Source of the DNA: Candidatus Saccharimonadota bacterium
Lineage (GTDB): Bacteria; Patescibacteriota; Saccharimonadia; Saccharimonadales; Saccharimonadaceae
Assembly: GCA_017556795.1 (NCBI GenBank)
Contig: JAFYLZ010000004.1
Span: 124,001 to 188,000, forward strand
Direction: 5' to 3'
DNA length: 64,000 bases
Every line of letters starts with the position of its first letter. Positions within the stretch are counted from its first letter, which is position 1. Made by a program: the position numbers and the translations under genes. Below the pieces are notes generated by a model. The model was given only the letters and a program-made list of their open reading frames with translations. It made no database searches and was not told the origin of the DNA. This document shows positions 24,620 to 33,760 of this stretch, one piece after another.

Positions 24620-26434
24620 TTAGGCGCGGTTTTCGCGTTTTCTCTTGATTGGATCGAGTTGACGCTTCCTCAAACGGAGCGATTTAGGAGTAACTTCAAG
24701 AAGTTCATCGTCGAGCAAAAAGTCTAGACACTGCTCCAAAGAGAGCTGTGTATAAGGGGTGAGCTGAATGGCGCCATCCGAAGCGTGGGTGCGCATATTG
24801 GTGAGCTGTTTCTCTTTACAGACGTTGATATCGAGGTCGTCTTTTTTATTAGAAAGACCGACGATCATACCCTGATAAACTGGTACCTGTGGTGGAATAT
24901 AGAGAATACCACGGGCTTGGGCGGCATCGAGCGCATAAGAGGTAGAAATACCGGATTCGAAGGCAATTAGGGCGCCGTTGCGTTCTGGTTTGTACTTAGT
25001 GTCGACTGGACGGTAGCCGTTGGCGACGCTAGACATAAGAACGGTGCCTTTTGTGGCGGTCATTAACATGTTGCGAAGGCCGATAAGGGCGGAGGTGGAA
25101 ATTTCATAGGTAAAGCGGGTGGCACCGGTGGAGGTGAGTTCTTGGCTCTTTAGTTCAGCTTTTCTGATACCGAGTTCTTGGGAGACGGCACCGACGAATT
25201 CTGGCTCGACTTCAACGGTGAGCTCTTCGACTGGTTCGCATTTGACGCCGTCGATCTCTTTGTAGACGACTTCTGGGCGACCGGCTTCGAGTTCGTAGCC
25301 TTCGCGGCGCATGGTTTCGATCAAAACTGAAAGGTGTAATTCCCCGCGGCCAGATACCTTGTAACCAAGGCCATCTGGAACGATTTTGAGGGCGATGTTG
25401 GTTTCGAGCTCTTTTTCGAGGCGTTCAGCAATCTGACGAGAGGTGGTAAATTCACCTTCTTTGCCTTTAAGCGGTGAAGTATTTGGGCCGATGTAGATAG
25501 AAAGAGTAGGCGGTTCGAGCTCGATGGTTGGCAAAGCTTCTGGATTGTCGCCGCTAGCGATAGTGTCGCCAATGTTGGCTTCGCTAACACCGGTAAGAGC
25601 GACGATGTCGCCAGCAATAGCGAGCTCAGTTTCCTCTTTGCCAAGACCTTTATAGGTGAAGAGACGGTCGATTTTGGCGGTTTTGCTGGTGCCGTTTTGT
25701 AAGATTTTGACAGTTTGGCCTTTTTTCAGAGAACCGCGGAAAATTTTACCAATACAGTATTTGCCAAGGTAATTATCGGCAGCGAGTGCAGCCACGAGTA
25801 GTTGGGCGCCTTTGTCGGCGTTTTCATCGACTTTTGGTGCTGGAATATCGTGGATAATTGATTCGAAAACAACGTGCAAATCGTTGTCTAGGTCAGTAGT
25901 TTTGCCAGCTTTGCCATCGCGGGCGATAGCGTAGTAAATTGGGTAATTAAGCTGTGATTCGTCGGTAGCAAGCTCCAAGAAGAGATCGGCGATTTCGCCT
26001 TCAACCTCTTCGATACGGGCAGCTGGTTTATCAATTTTGTTAATAATTACCACTGGTTTAAGCTTCAAATCCAAAGCCTTTTTCAAGACGAATTTGGTCT
26101 GTGGCATTGGGCCTTCCTGAGCATCAACTACGAGAATGACGCCGTCAGCCATATTGAGCGTACGTTCGACTTCACCAGAGAAATCGGCGTGGCCTGGAGT
26201 ATCAATAATGTTGATTTTGTAACCATTGTAAAAGATTGCAGTCTGTTTTGCGGTAATCGTGATGCCACGCTCGTGTTCCTGGTCCATGGAGTCCATGATC
26301 AGAGTCTGGGACATTTCGGCCTGGTTGTCGCGGAAGGTGTGAGACTGTTTTAAAAGTCCATCAACAAGAGTCGTCTTGCCGTGGTCGACATGGGCGATAA
26401 TTGCAACGTTTCTGATGAACTCTTTTTCTAACAT
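24620..26434 (-). CDS. typA: Ribosome-associated translational GTPase TypA/BipA
   Basis: 604 residues with the EF-G-like layout: G1 AHVDHGKTTLV, G2 RGITI, G3 DTPGHADF and G4 NKID, then domain II, domain III, domain V (SGRGELHLSVLIETMRREG) and the BipA-specific C-terminal domain ending in a basic tail (LRKRQLDPIKRKRENR). BipA supports 50S assembly and stress growth. TATAAT is 7 nt before the ATG. Nothing is missing. The stop is 12 nt from the terminator hairpin of the convergent RNA. Confidence 0.96.
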   Translation of the reverse strand: MLEKEFIRNVAIIAHVDHGKTTLVDGLLKQSHTFRDNQAEMSQTLIMDSMDQEHERGITITAKQTAIFYNGYKINIIDTPGHADFSGEVERTLNMADGVILVVDAQEGPMPQTKFVLKKALDLKLKPVVIINKIDKPAARIEEVEGEIADLFLELATDESQLNYPIYYAIARDGKAGKTTDLDNDLHVVFESIIHDIPAPKVDENADKGAQLLVAALAADNYLGKYCIGKIFRGSLKKGQTVKILQNGTSKTAKIDRLFTYKGLGKEETELAIAGDIVALTGVSEANIGDTIASGDNPEALPTIELEPPTLSIYIGPNTSPLKGKEGEFTTSRQIAERLEKELETNIALKIVPDGLGYKVSGRGELHLSVLIETMRREGYELEAGRPEVVYKEIDGVKCEPVEELTVEVEPEFVGAVSQELGIRKAELKSQELTSTGATRFTYEISTSALIGLRNMLMTATKGTVLMSSVANGYRPVDTKYKPERNGALIAFESGISTSYALDAAQARGILYIPPQVPVYQGMIVGLSNKKDDLDINVCKEKQLTNMRTHASDGAIQLTPYTQLSLEQCLDFLLDDELLEVTPKSLRLRKRQLDPIKRKRENRA

Positions 26435-26475
26435 GACGACAATTATAACACGAAATGCGCCAAAAAGCTAGAGAT

Positions 26476-28224
26476 TTAGTGGCGCCATTTACCACCAGTG
26501 TCCGGAGCGAGCGGGATGAATGGTTCGGCCACTGCTGGAGCTTCGACTCGCAGTACTTCTGTTACTGGCTCTTCGATTACTTCAACGCTACCGCGTCCGC
26601 CAATCGTATTGAGGTCGATTTCGACCGCATCGCCGCGCGTAGAATCGGAAAGCGGTACTAGTCTAAGCAGATTTTCGTGGCTGTGATCAATGTCGCTTAG
26701 GATAATCTCGTGCTCGGCAGTGGAGCCCAAAATCGCGTCACTTAAAATTACCGTAACTTCCCTAGCGTCGGTATCAAATGTAACATGAGTCTGTCCGCTT
26801 TCGTCTATCCAGCTATCGGTAATGGTGAGAGTTGGTTTGTTTGGCATGTCAGTGTCAATATCGACGCGTGGCAAACTGTCGTAGCGAGCGTGAATTTCAT
26901 TTGCAGCGAGCTCGAATTCTTCGGTGCTGAGAATAATTTTGCCGTCGGTTTGCTCGGTGAGCTCGACGTAGTATTCGCTATTTTCCGGCTCGGTGACGAC
27001 GTAGATGTTGACCGGGTCAATGCGGCGGCTGAGTTCGACAACGTCAATGAGGCTAATGCCGTCAATGTCTGGTAAATGGTAGGAGGCGTCGGTGAGGATG
27101 ATCAACGATTTGGTGGCACCCATTTTCCAGTCCAATTCATCCATAGCGTGATAAGCGGCGGACAGTAGTGACTCTGGCTCGTCACCGCCTTCGCTAGCCA
27201 GAATTTCATTAAGCTCGGCAACGAAAAGTTCTAGTGTACAGGTTTCGAAATCGCAATGTTGTCGTGGCTCGTAAAGTTCTTGCAAATCGCGATAGTCGTA
27301 CAAGGCGACGCGCCCGCCTTTTTCAAAAGTTTGGATGGCAAATTCGATGGCGCGTTCCTTATATTTTTTGATAAATCGGCCCATCGAGCCGGTCGAATCG
27401 ATTAAGATTGCCGTGTCGTGTGGTGAATAGTAGGCGTTTTCGATCGCAAAGGCGGTGGTGATTTTGTCAAAGATGTAGCGTGAAGCGTCTTCGTAGAGAC
27501 CGTCGCGAATGTAGCTGACGTGGTCTTCGATACTTGGGTTAAAGAAATTGCTACACATGATGTCTTTGGTGTTGCACCAAGTGCCAAGTTTACCAATGAA
27601 GGCTTCTGGCTCGTATGGGCGATAGCTGCCGAGAATTCCCTCGTAGGCAAAACAGTCCGGCACGTAGCGACGATAGTCCGAAAGGTCGCGGTTGTAGCAG
27701 GCGGCCGGGATTGGATGCTCCAAATCGTTTTTCCCTTCCGGCAAATACAGTTTTGGATCGCCAAAAGTCGCTGCGTAGATAATTTTGTCGGTGTTCAGCT
27801 CGCCAAGGGTTTTCGAAATTACCATGGCGCCTTGCGAGTAGCCGGCCAAAACGAATTTGGAACTAGAACAAGTGGTGTTGACGACGCGCTTTAATTCTTC
27901 GGCGCCGGCGTTGATGCTGTCGCCAAACGTCCCGCTTTCGCCGCCGCTAAAAAACGCGCCGACCAAAGTTCCAACATCCGTCACCGAGACGGCCGGATAA
28001 TCCAAATCCCTAAAATTGTAAGTTAATGAGAGCGCCGACATTTTCTCCGACATGGCTTCTTGGAAAGCGTGGTAGCTTTCGCCCTCGTCTTGGGTCTCGC
28101 CTGAGCCGCGGATGAAGACGAATTCGACGTCCGCGCAGCCGGTTTCGGCGGCTAAGGCTTGGACCGGCAGACCAGTCGCCAACATCCCGGCTATGATTAA
28201 AATTGATAGAATTTTTTTGATCAC
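26476..28224 (-). CDS. Secreted cutinase-like serine esterase fused to a von Willebrand factor A domain
   Basis: 582 residues. The signal peptide (1-26) ends VQALAA. Residues about 28-255 match the cutinase alpha/beta-hydrolase fold: FIRGSGETQ near 38, nucleophile Ser130 in LAGYSQGAM, Asp221 in WCNTKDIMC and His235 in IEDHVSY, with Cys217/Cys224 placed as in cutinases. Residues about 268-430 are a vWA domain with MIDAS DSTGSM (276-281). The remaining 150 residues are beta-rich, ending PLAPDTGGKWRH, which resembles a sorting motif but lacks a following helix. The start is GTG with AAGGAGAG upstream. Cutinases are mostly fungal and actinobacterial, so transfer from an actinobacterial host is plausible. 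Confidence 0.85.
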   Translation of the reverse strand: MIKKILSILIIAGMLATGLPVQALAAETGCADVEFVFIRGSGETQDEGESYHAFQEAMSEKMSALSLTYNFRDLDYPAVSVTDVGTLVGAFFSGGESGTFGDSINAGAEELKRVVNTTCSSSKFVLAGYSQGAMVISKTLGELNTDKIIYAATFGDPKLYLPEGKNDLEHPIPAACYNRDLSDYRRYVPDCFAYEGILGSYRPYEPEAFIGKLGTWCNTKDIMCSNFFNPSIEDHVSYIRDGLYEDASRYIFDKITTAFAIENAYYSPHDTAILIDSTGSMGRFIKKYKERAIEFAIQTFEKGGRVALYDYRDLQELYEPRQHCDFETCTLELFVAELNEILASEGGDEPESLLSAAYHAMDELDWKMGATKSLIILTDASYHLPDIDGISLIDVVELSRRIDPVNIYVVTEPENSEYYVELTEQTDGKIILSTEEFELAANEIHARYDSLPRVDIDTDMPNKPTLTITDSWIDESGQTHVTFDTDAREVTVILSDAILGSTAEHEIILSDIDHSHENLLRLVPLSDSTRGDAVEIDLNTIGGRGSVEVIEEPVTEVLRVEAPAVAEPFIPLAPDTGGKWRH

Positions 28225-28319
28225 ATTTCTCTCCTTGTTTAATTGACGCCGCGATTGTTAGCACATTTAAAATAGAAATCAACCCGCAGCGTGATATAAT
28301 GGTTGAAAACGGAGGCGAA

Positions 28320-28868
28320 ATGAATAAGAAACAACTCGAGTGGGATGAATATTTCATGAAAATTGCCGAAACTGCTGCGCTTAAATCCAAGGACCCAGTC
28401 AGCAAAAACGGCTGCGTAATTGTCGACCCGGACCACCGTGTGGTATCGATGGGCTACAATGGCCTAATTCGTGGGGCCGATGAGTCAAAAATGACGCTTT
28501 CTGAGCGCCCAATGAAATACCATTTCTCGACTCATTCCGAAATGAACGCAATCTTGTTCGCACATCGCGATTTGAAGGATTGTACGATTTACAATTTGAT
28601 GGCTACTTGCGACAACTGTTTGAAATATTGTTTGCAGGCCGGCATCAAGCGTTTCGTCTACAAGCAATTCAGAGTTAATTCTTACAAAACCGATCCAAGC
28701 AAATCAATGACTAACTATGAAAGCGACGAAGCGGTAGTTCGCTTGCTCGCTTCGATGCCAGAAGTTGAAACTTTCAACATCACGAACGGCAAAACATACG
28801 TCGAAGAAATTCTCGAATCATACGACGAGAAATCTGAAGAATACAAAAAACTTAAAAGCTGGCTCTAG
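28320..28868 (+). CDS. dCMP/cytidine deaminase family protein (ComEB-like)
   Basis: 182 residues. Zinc-site motifs HSEMNAI (His plus catalytic Glu) and TCDNCLKYC (two Cys ligands) place it with dCMP deaminases, which make dUMP from dCMP. The substrate is inferred from the family and from the adjacent tmk and ung genes. The start is set at MNKKQLEWDEYF (28320): GGAGG lies 5 nt upstream, while an in-frame ATG at 28299 overlaps the TATAAT box (28295-28300) and cannot be used. Confidence 0.88.
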   Translation: MNKKQLEWDEYFMKIAETAALKSKDPVSKNGCVIVDPDHRVVSMGYNGLIRGADESKMTLSERPMKYHFSTHSEMNAILFAHRDLKDCTIYNLMATCDNCLKYCLQAGIKRFVYKQFRVNSYKTDPSKSMTNYESDEAVVRLLASMPEVETFNITNGKTYVEEILESYDEKSEEYKKLKSWL

Positions 28869-28870
28869 AT

Positions 28871-29518
28871 TCACCAATTAATCGGCTTTAAGCCATGCGC
28901 TTCTAAGTAGGCGTTGGTTTTTGAAAACGGTTTGCTCCCAAAGAATCCGTTGTGTGCAGAAAGTGGTGATGGATGGGCGGATTCCAGAACCAAATGTTTG
29001 GACGAATCGATCAAGGATTTTTTGCTGCGCGCATCGCGGCCCCACAAAATAAAGACTAAATTGGATTTTTCGGCATTCAAATATTTAATAACGGCTTCGG
29101 TAAAAGTTTCCCAGCCTTTGCCGCGGTGGCTACCAGCTTTGTGCGCCTCGACGGTAAGAACATTATTTAAAAGCAATACGCCCTGATTTTGCCAATTAAC
29201 GAGGTTTCCCGTTTTATTAGCATGTGAGCCAGTGTCGCTGTCGATTTCTTTGTAGATATTAATGAGTGATGGCGGAATTGGTTGGCTGTCTGGTACCGAA
29301 AAAGCTAGACCCATGGCGGCGCCCGGCGTGTGGTATGGATCTTGGCCTAGGATTACGACTTTGACTTCATTTAGGTCAGTAGTGAAAGCTTTAAAAACCT
29401 GAGTTTTGGCGGGAAAAATTCGCTTAGTATCGTAGGCGGCATGCAAAAATTCGGCTAGTTCCCTAAAATACGGTTTGGCGAACTCAGAGTCTAAAAACGG
29501 TTTCCAGGACGGGTGCAT
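28871..29518 (-). CDS. ung: Uracil-DNA glycosylase, family 1
   Basis: Removes uracil from DNA. 215 residues with the family 1 motifs GQDPYHTPGAAMGLAFSVP (catalytic Asp, uracil-stacking Tyr/Phe) and HPSPLSAHNGFF (His motif; leucine loop). The length is normal (about 220). It starts 1 nt after the tmk stop and is co-transcribed with it. It is convergent with the dCMP deaminase gene with 2 nt between them. Confidence 0.96.
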   Translation of the reverse strand: MHPSWKPFLDSEFAKPYFRELAEFLHAAYDTKRIFPAKTQVFKAFTTDLNEVKVVILGQDPYHTPGAAMGLAFSVPDSQPIPPSLINIYKEIDSDTGSHANKTGNLVNWQNQGVLLLNNVLTVEAHKAGSHRGKGWETFTEAVIKYLNAEKSNLVFILWGRDARSKKSLIDSSKHLVLESAHPSPLSAHNGFFGSKPFSKTNAYLEAHGLKPINW

Positions 29519-29519
29519 T

Positions 29520-30131
29520 TTAGAGCCCGAAAAGTTTTAGCAGCTCTTTTTGGATATCTTCAATGGATGGGCTGGCGTCGACGATTGGAATATTAAAATC
29601 TTTGGCGATGCTGACGTAGGCTTTGTCGACTTTGTGCTGGAAGTCCATTGATTTCGATTCAAAAGTATCGTTTTTGGAGTTGTCGTCGCGGCTGCTTTGG
29701 CGAGCGAAACGTTCTTTGTCTGGCAAGGTCAAAATCACGGAGCGATCTGGCTTGACGTATGGTTCTGGCATTGATTCTTTGGTGACACGAATGATTTTGC
29801 TGCGCGAAACGCCTTGGCCGTAGCCTTGGTAGGCGAGCGTAGACCACCAGTTGCGAGCAGAAATTACGTAGCCGCCTTCTTTTAAGACCGGCTCGGCGAG
29901 TTTGCGCCAGAGCTCTTGGCGGGCAGCCGTAAATAACAGAACATGCGTGAATGGTTCGAGATTGTATTTTTTGTCTTTAATGATGCGGCGGAGTTCGTGA
30001 GCGGATTCAAGGTCGCCGTCTGGTTCGTGCATGGTGATGACTGGTTTGCCGGTTTTCTTAAGATGTTCGGCGAGTAATTCGACCTGCGTAGATTTGCCAG
30101 TAGCGTCCTGGCCCTCGATGACGATATACAT
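29520..30131 (-). CDS. tmk: Thymidylate kinase
   Basis: Phosphorylates dTMP to dTDP. 203 residues: P-loop IEGQDATGKSTQVELL, the DR-like dTMP site (SARNWWSTLAYQGYGQG; the canonical DRY is replaced by ARNWW) and a lid region ERFARQSSRD. The ARNWW variant of the DR(Y/W) motif is unusual and worth noting. Leader with TACAAT, then AAGGAG before the ATG. First gene of the tmk-ung pair. Confidence 0.9.
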   Translation of the reverse strand: MYIVIEGQDATGKSTQVELLAEHLKKTGKPVITMHEPDGDLESAHELRRIIKDKKYNLEPFTHVLLFTAARQELWRKLAEPVLKEGGYVISARNWWSTLAYQGYGQGVSRSKIIRVTKESMPEPYVKPDRSVILTLPDKERFARQSSRDDNSKNDTFESKSMDFQHKVDKAYVSIAKDFNIPIVDASPSIEDIQKELLKLFGL

Positions 30132-30161
30132 GAAAAAACTCCTTTTTTCTATTGTAACACT

Positions 30162-31937
30162 TTAATCTTCTTTGAACTGCGAATTATAGAGCTCGGCGTA
30201 GAAGCCGTGTTTCTTCAGAAGTTCGTCGTGGTTGCCCTGCTCGATGATGTTGCCATCTTTCATAACGAGAATGAGGTCGGCGTTGCGAATGGTAGATAAA
30301 CGGTGAGCAATCACGAACGATGTACGGCCCTCAGTAATCTTTTCAAAGGCAGCTTGCACGAGATGCTCGGTGCGGGTATCAACGTTTGAAGTGGCTTCGT
30401 CCAGGATGAGCATTGGCGGGTTGGCCGTGACGACGCGGGCGACAGTGAGTAGTTGTTTTTCGCCGGCGGAAATGTTGTCAGAATCTTCATTGATGACGGT
30501 TTGATAGGCGTGTGGTAACGATTCGATAACGTGGTGGACGTTAGAAATCTTGGCAGCTTTTTTGACATCTTCGTCGGTGGCGTCTGGGTTGCCGTACTTG
30601 AGATTCTCGGCGATAGTGCCGGAGAAAAGCCAGGTGTCTTGCAAGACCATACCGAACAGTCCGCGGACCTCGGCACGACTCAGCTCGTTGATTGGCGTGT
30701 CGTCGATAGTGATGTAGCCGGAATCTGGTTCGTAGAAGCGCATCAAAAGATTGATAATTGTGGTTTTGCCGGCGCCGGTTGGGCCAACGATGGCAACCTG
30801 CTGACCAGGTAAAATCTTAGCGGAGAAATCTTTAATGATTGGACGTTTTTTGTCGTAGCTAAAGTTGACGTGATGGAACTCGACGGCACCTTTGACTTTT
30901 TCAATCGTTTGCTTGGCTTCATCGGCTGGCTCCTCGGTCTCGGCGGTAAATTCAAATACGCGTTCGGCAGCAGCGAGCAATGATTGGATAGTGGCAGTTG
31001 AAGATGCGACTTCGTTAATCGGACGGTTGAAACGTGTGACATACTGAATGAAGGCTTGGATGTTGCCAAGGCTAATGCGGCCTTCGAGCACAAAGTAGCC
31101 ACCAACGATACAAGTCACGACGTAGCCGAGATTGGTGAAGATGTGAGTGACTGGAATGGCAAGCATCGAGAAGACCTGGGCGCGCATGGCAGTGCGGGCG
31201 AGTTTCTTGTTGGTCTTATCAAAATCGTTCAAGGTTTCCGTTTCGTGCGAATTTGATTTAATGACGATTTGGCCAGAATAATTCTCTTCGATTTTACTAT
31301 TCAAAACGCCGAGCGTGGCTTGCTGCTCGCGGAAGTATTTTTGGGCGAAGCCAGCAATCTTGCCGACCACGATAATCGAAAGCAGCACCGTGACGACGGA
31401 AATAATAAGTAGCGGCACGGAAGTCATGGCCATGATAATAATGACACCAACAATCGTGATGATGTTAAACGAAAGATCGGTAATCACTTGGTGCATGGTC
31501 ATCGCGATGACGTCGATATCGTTAGACATACGTGAAAGCACGTCGCCGAATTTGTGAGTGTCGAAATAGCTAATCGGCAGGCGCGAGATTTTGTCGATAA
31601 CTTGGTTGCGCAAGCTGCGAGTGTATTTTGCGGTCACGATGGTGAGGATGCAGGACGAAATATAAGTGAGGAGTCCGGAAATCACAAAGAGTAAAATGGC
31701 GATGAGGGCTTTTTCGCCGAGTGCATTCCAGTCAAGGCCGGTAGCGAGAGTATTTTTGGCGATGTCAGTCATTTCGCCGAGTAGTTTTGGCGTGAAGAGG
31801 CCGGTGATGGCTGAAACGACGGTTAGAAAAATAGCGGTAAAAATAGCAAGACGGAAGCGCTTCAAAGAACGCACAAAAGTTTTGAAAGCGAGCTTGGTGT
31901 TCTTGGCTTTGCCGGCGTCGATGGTTGGTTTAGGCAT
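30162..31937 (-). CDS. ABC exporter subunit A (permease-ATPase), catalytically competent Walker B
   Basis: 591 residues: six-helix exporter domain (about 30-320) and ATPase with Walker A AIVGPTGAGKTTIINLL and Walker B MLILDEATSNVDTRT (catalytic Glu present). Its signature is SAGEKQLLTVAR, a departure from LSGGQ. Partner of the gene at 31930-33684, with which it overlaps by 8 nt; a GGAGG site lies before its ATG. Together they fit heterodimeric multidrug exporters with one consensus and one degenerate ATP site. Confidence 0.92.
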   Translation of the reverse strand: MPKPTIDAGKAKNTKLAFKTFVRSLKRFRLAIFTAIFLTVVSAITGLFTPKLLGEMTDIAKNTLATGLDWNALGEKALIAILLFVISGLLTYISSCILTIVTAKYTRSLRNQVIDKISRLPISYFDTHKFGDVLSRMSNDIDVIAMTMHQVITDLSFNIITIVGVIIIMAMTSVPLLIISVVTVLLSIIVVGKIAGFAQKYFREQQATLGVLNSKIEENYSGQIVIKSNSHETETLNDFDKTNKKLARTAMRAQVFSMLAIPVTHIFTNLGYVVTCIVGGYFVLEGRISLGNIQAFIQYVTRFNRPINEVASSTATIQSLLAAAERVFEFTAETEEPADEAKQTIEKVKGAVEFHHVNFSYDKKRPIIKDFSAKILPGQQVAIVGPTGAGKTTIINLLMRFYEPDSGYITIDDTPINELSRAEVRGLFGMVLQDTWLFSGTIAENLKYGNPDATDEDVKKAAKISNVHHVIESLPHAYQTVINEDSDNISAGEKQLLTVARVVTANPPMLILDEATSNVDTRTEHLVQAAFEKITEGRTSFVIAHRLSTIRNADLILVMKDGNIIEQGNHDELLKKHGFYAELYNSQFKED

Positions 31938-33684
31938 GGCGGGCCTCCTTCAACTCTTTTTCGTACTCGGCTTCGGAAATTTGTGACTTCACAATTTCTT
32001 GGTAAATTGGACAGGATTTCAAAAGTTCTTTATGATTCCCTTTGCCAACAACTTTGCCTTGGTCTAGAACGATGATTTGATCGGCGTTTTTGATCGTGCT
32101 GACGCGCTGCGCAACGATAATCGTGACGGCTGATTTGGTAATCTTAGTAAGCGCTTGGCGCAAATTGGCGTCGGTTTTCATGTCGAGCGCTGAGAATGAA
32201 TCGTCGAATACGAAAATGCTTGGATTTTTGCAAATGGCGCGCGCGATTGAAAGACGTTGTTTTTGGCCGCCCGAAACGTTGGTACCGCCCTGGGCGATTT
32301 GGTAGTTGTACTGTTTTGGTAATTTCTCGATAAAGTCGGCAGCTTGAGCAATCTTGGCAGCATTCTTGACATCGTCTAGGCTGGCACGTGGTGCGCCGAA
32401 AGCGATGTTCTCTTTGACGCTGCCCGAGAACAACATGCCACGCTGTGGCACGAAACCAATTAACGAAATCAAATCTTCGCGCGAGTAGTCTTTGATGTCG
32501 AGACCGTTGATGAGAATTTGGCCGCTGGTCGCTTCAAAGAAACGTGGAACTAAATTAATCAAAGTTGATTTGCCGGAACCAGTAGAGCCGACGATTGCGG
32601 TGGTTTGTCCGGCTTCGGCGCGGAATGAAATATTTGAAAGGACTTTTTCCTCGGCTTTTTCGTAGGCGAAATCAACGTCCTTAAATTCGACCGAAGGCGT
32701 GCGCTCAATATTACCGGCAGTTTGCTTTTTCCAATGGATTTTTGGCTTGGTGCCAAGCACTTCGTTGATACGACCGGCCGACACGTTGGCGCGTGGGAGC
32801 ATAATGAACAGCACCGAAAGTAGCAAGAACGAAATCATCACCTGGCCTACGTACTGGGCGAAGGCGGCCATGTTGCCGAGATACGCGATGTCTTTTTGAA
32901 GAAGTGAAATGCCGACCCACGAACAAAGCAAGGTCATGCCATTAAACACGATGTTGATTAATGGGTTTTGAAGGTTGAGAATTTTTTCAATAAAGATGAT
33001 AGTCCTCGTCATCTCGTCGTTGGTTTTCTCAAACTTCTTTTTCTCGTATTTTTCTTTGTTGAAAGCGCGGATGACGCGGAGGCCAGTGAGGTTCTCGCGG
33101 GTGAGGAGGGTGATTTTATCGAGCAATTTCTGGAAGATTTTGAACTTTGGCACGACGAGCGCCATGATGGTGAAGACGGAAAGTAGAATGGCGCCGGCAG
33201 AGACGGCGATAATCCAGGTCATGTCTGGCGCGGTTTCAAAGGCCATAAATAGTGCGACGATACAGAACATTGGTGCGCGCACCAACATCGACAGAATCAT
33301 CGTGATGGCTTGTTGGACTTGGTTGATGTCGTTGGTGGTACGAGTAATGAGCGATGCAGTGCTGAAATTTTTAGCGTCGGCAAGGTCAAAGCTAATAACT
33401 TTGGCAAAAATATCACGACGCAGATCCTTGCTAAAGTTGGCGCCGATGCGGGCGGCAAAGAGATTCGAAACCAGTGCGCCCACGGCCGAAAGTACGGCGA
33501 GTCCAAGCATCAAAAGGCCGGTACGCCAGATAAAATCCATGTCGCTAGGTACGATGCCGTCATTAATGATGTCGGCCATGAGAGCCGGCAAACGCAGCGT
33601 ACAATAAACCTGTAAAGCGGTTGAGGCAAGCAAAATAATCACTTGTAAAATATATGGTTTTAGATATTTGAACAACCTCAACAT
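31930..33684 (-). CDS. ABC exporter subunit B, degenerate Walker B
   Basis: 584 residues with the same architecture. Walker A is AIVGSTGSGKSTLINLV, the signature is the canonical VSGGQKQRLSIAR, but Walker B is IFVFDDSFSALD, with Asp in place of the catalytic Glu. Its ATP site pairs with the altered signature of subunit A, so one of the two sites should be non-hydrolytic, as in TM287/288-like exporters. TATAAT lies 8 nt before the ATG (leaderless). First gene of the pair. Substrate unknown. Confidence 0.92.
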   Translation of the reverse strand: MLRLFKYLKPYILQVIILLASTALQVYCTLRLPALMADIINDGIVPSDMDFIWRTGLLMLGLAVLSAVGALVSNLFAARIGANFSKDLRRDIFAKVISFDLADAKNFSTASLITRTTNDINQVQQAITMILSMLVRAPMFCIVALFMAFETAPDMTWIIAVSAGAILLSVFTIMALVVPKFKIFQKLLDKITLLTRENLTGLRVIRAFNKEKYEKKKFEKTNDEMTRTIIFIEKILNLQNPLINIVFNGMTLLCSWVGISLLQKDIAYLGNMAAFAQYVGQVMISFLLLSVLFIMLPRANVSAGRINEVLGTKPKIHWKKQTAGNIERTPSVEFKDVDFAYEKAEEKVLSNISFRAEAGQTTAIVGSTGSGKSTLINLVPRFFEATSGQILINGLDIKDYSREDLISLIGFVPQRGMLFSGSVKENIAFGAPRASLDDVKNAAKIAQAADFIEKLPKQYNYQIAQGGTNVSGGQKQRLSIARAICKNPSIFVFDDSFSALDMKTDANLRQALTKITKSAVTIIVAQRVSTIKNADQIIVLDQGKVVGKGNHKELLKSCPIYQEIVKSQISEAEYEKELKEARHA

Positions 33685-33721
33685 GAGCTTTAATTATAGT
33701 GCTTTTTTAAAGTTTTTTCAA

Positions 33722-33760
33722 TGAAAAAGCGGCGACTAGAAATGGAATTGTCGCCGCTTA
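33722..33760 (-). terminator. Terminator overlapping the stop codon of the orphan gene
   Basis: AAGCGGCGAC and GTCGCCGCTT form a 10-bp stem followed by a U-run on the minus strand. The TAA stop (33760-33758) is part of the stem. Confidence 0.85.

Noticed and set aside
26476-26520. LPxTG-type sortase signal at the end of the cutinase-vWA protein (PLAPDTGGKWRH)
   Set aside because: Only a few residues follow the motif; no hydrophobic helix or basic tail, so anchoring by sortase is not supported.
28299-28319. Earlier ATG for the dCMP deaminase
   Set aside because: It overlaps the TATAAT box, so it would be upstream of +1; GGAGG supports 28320.
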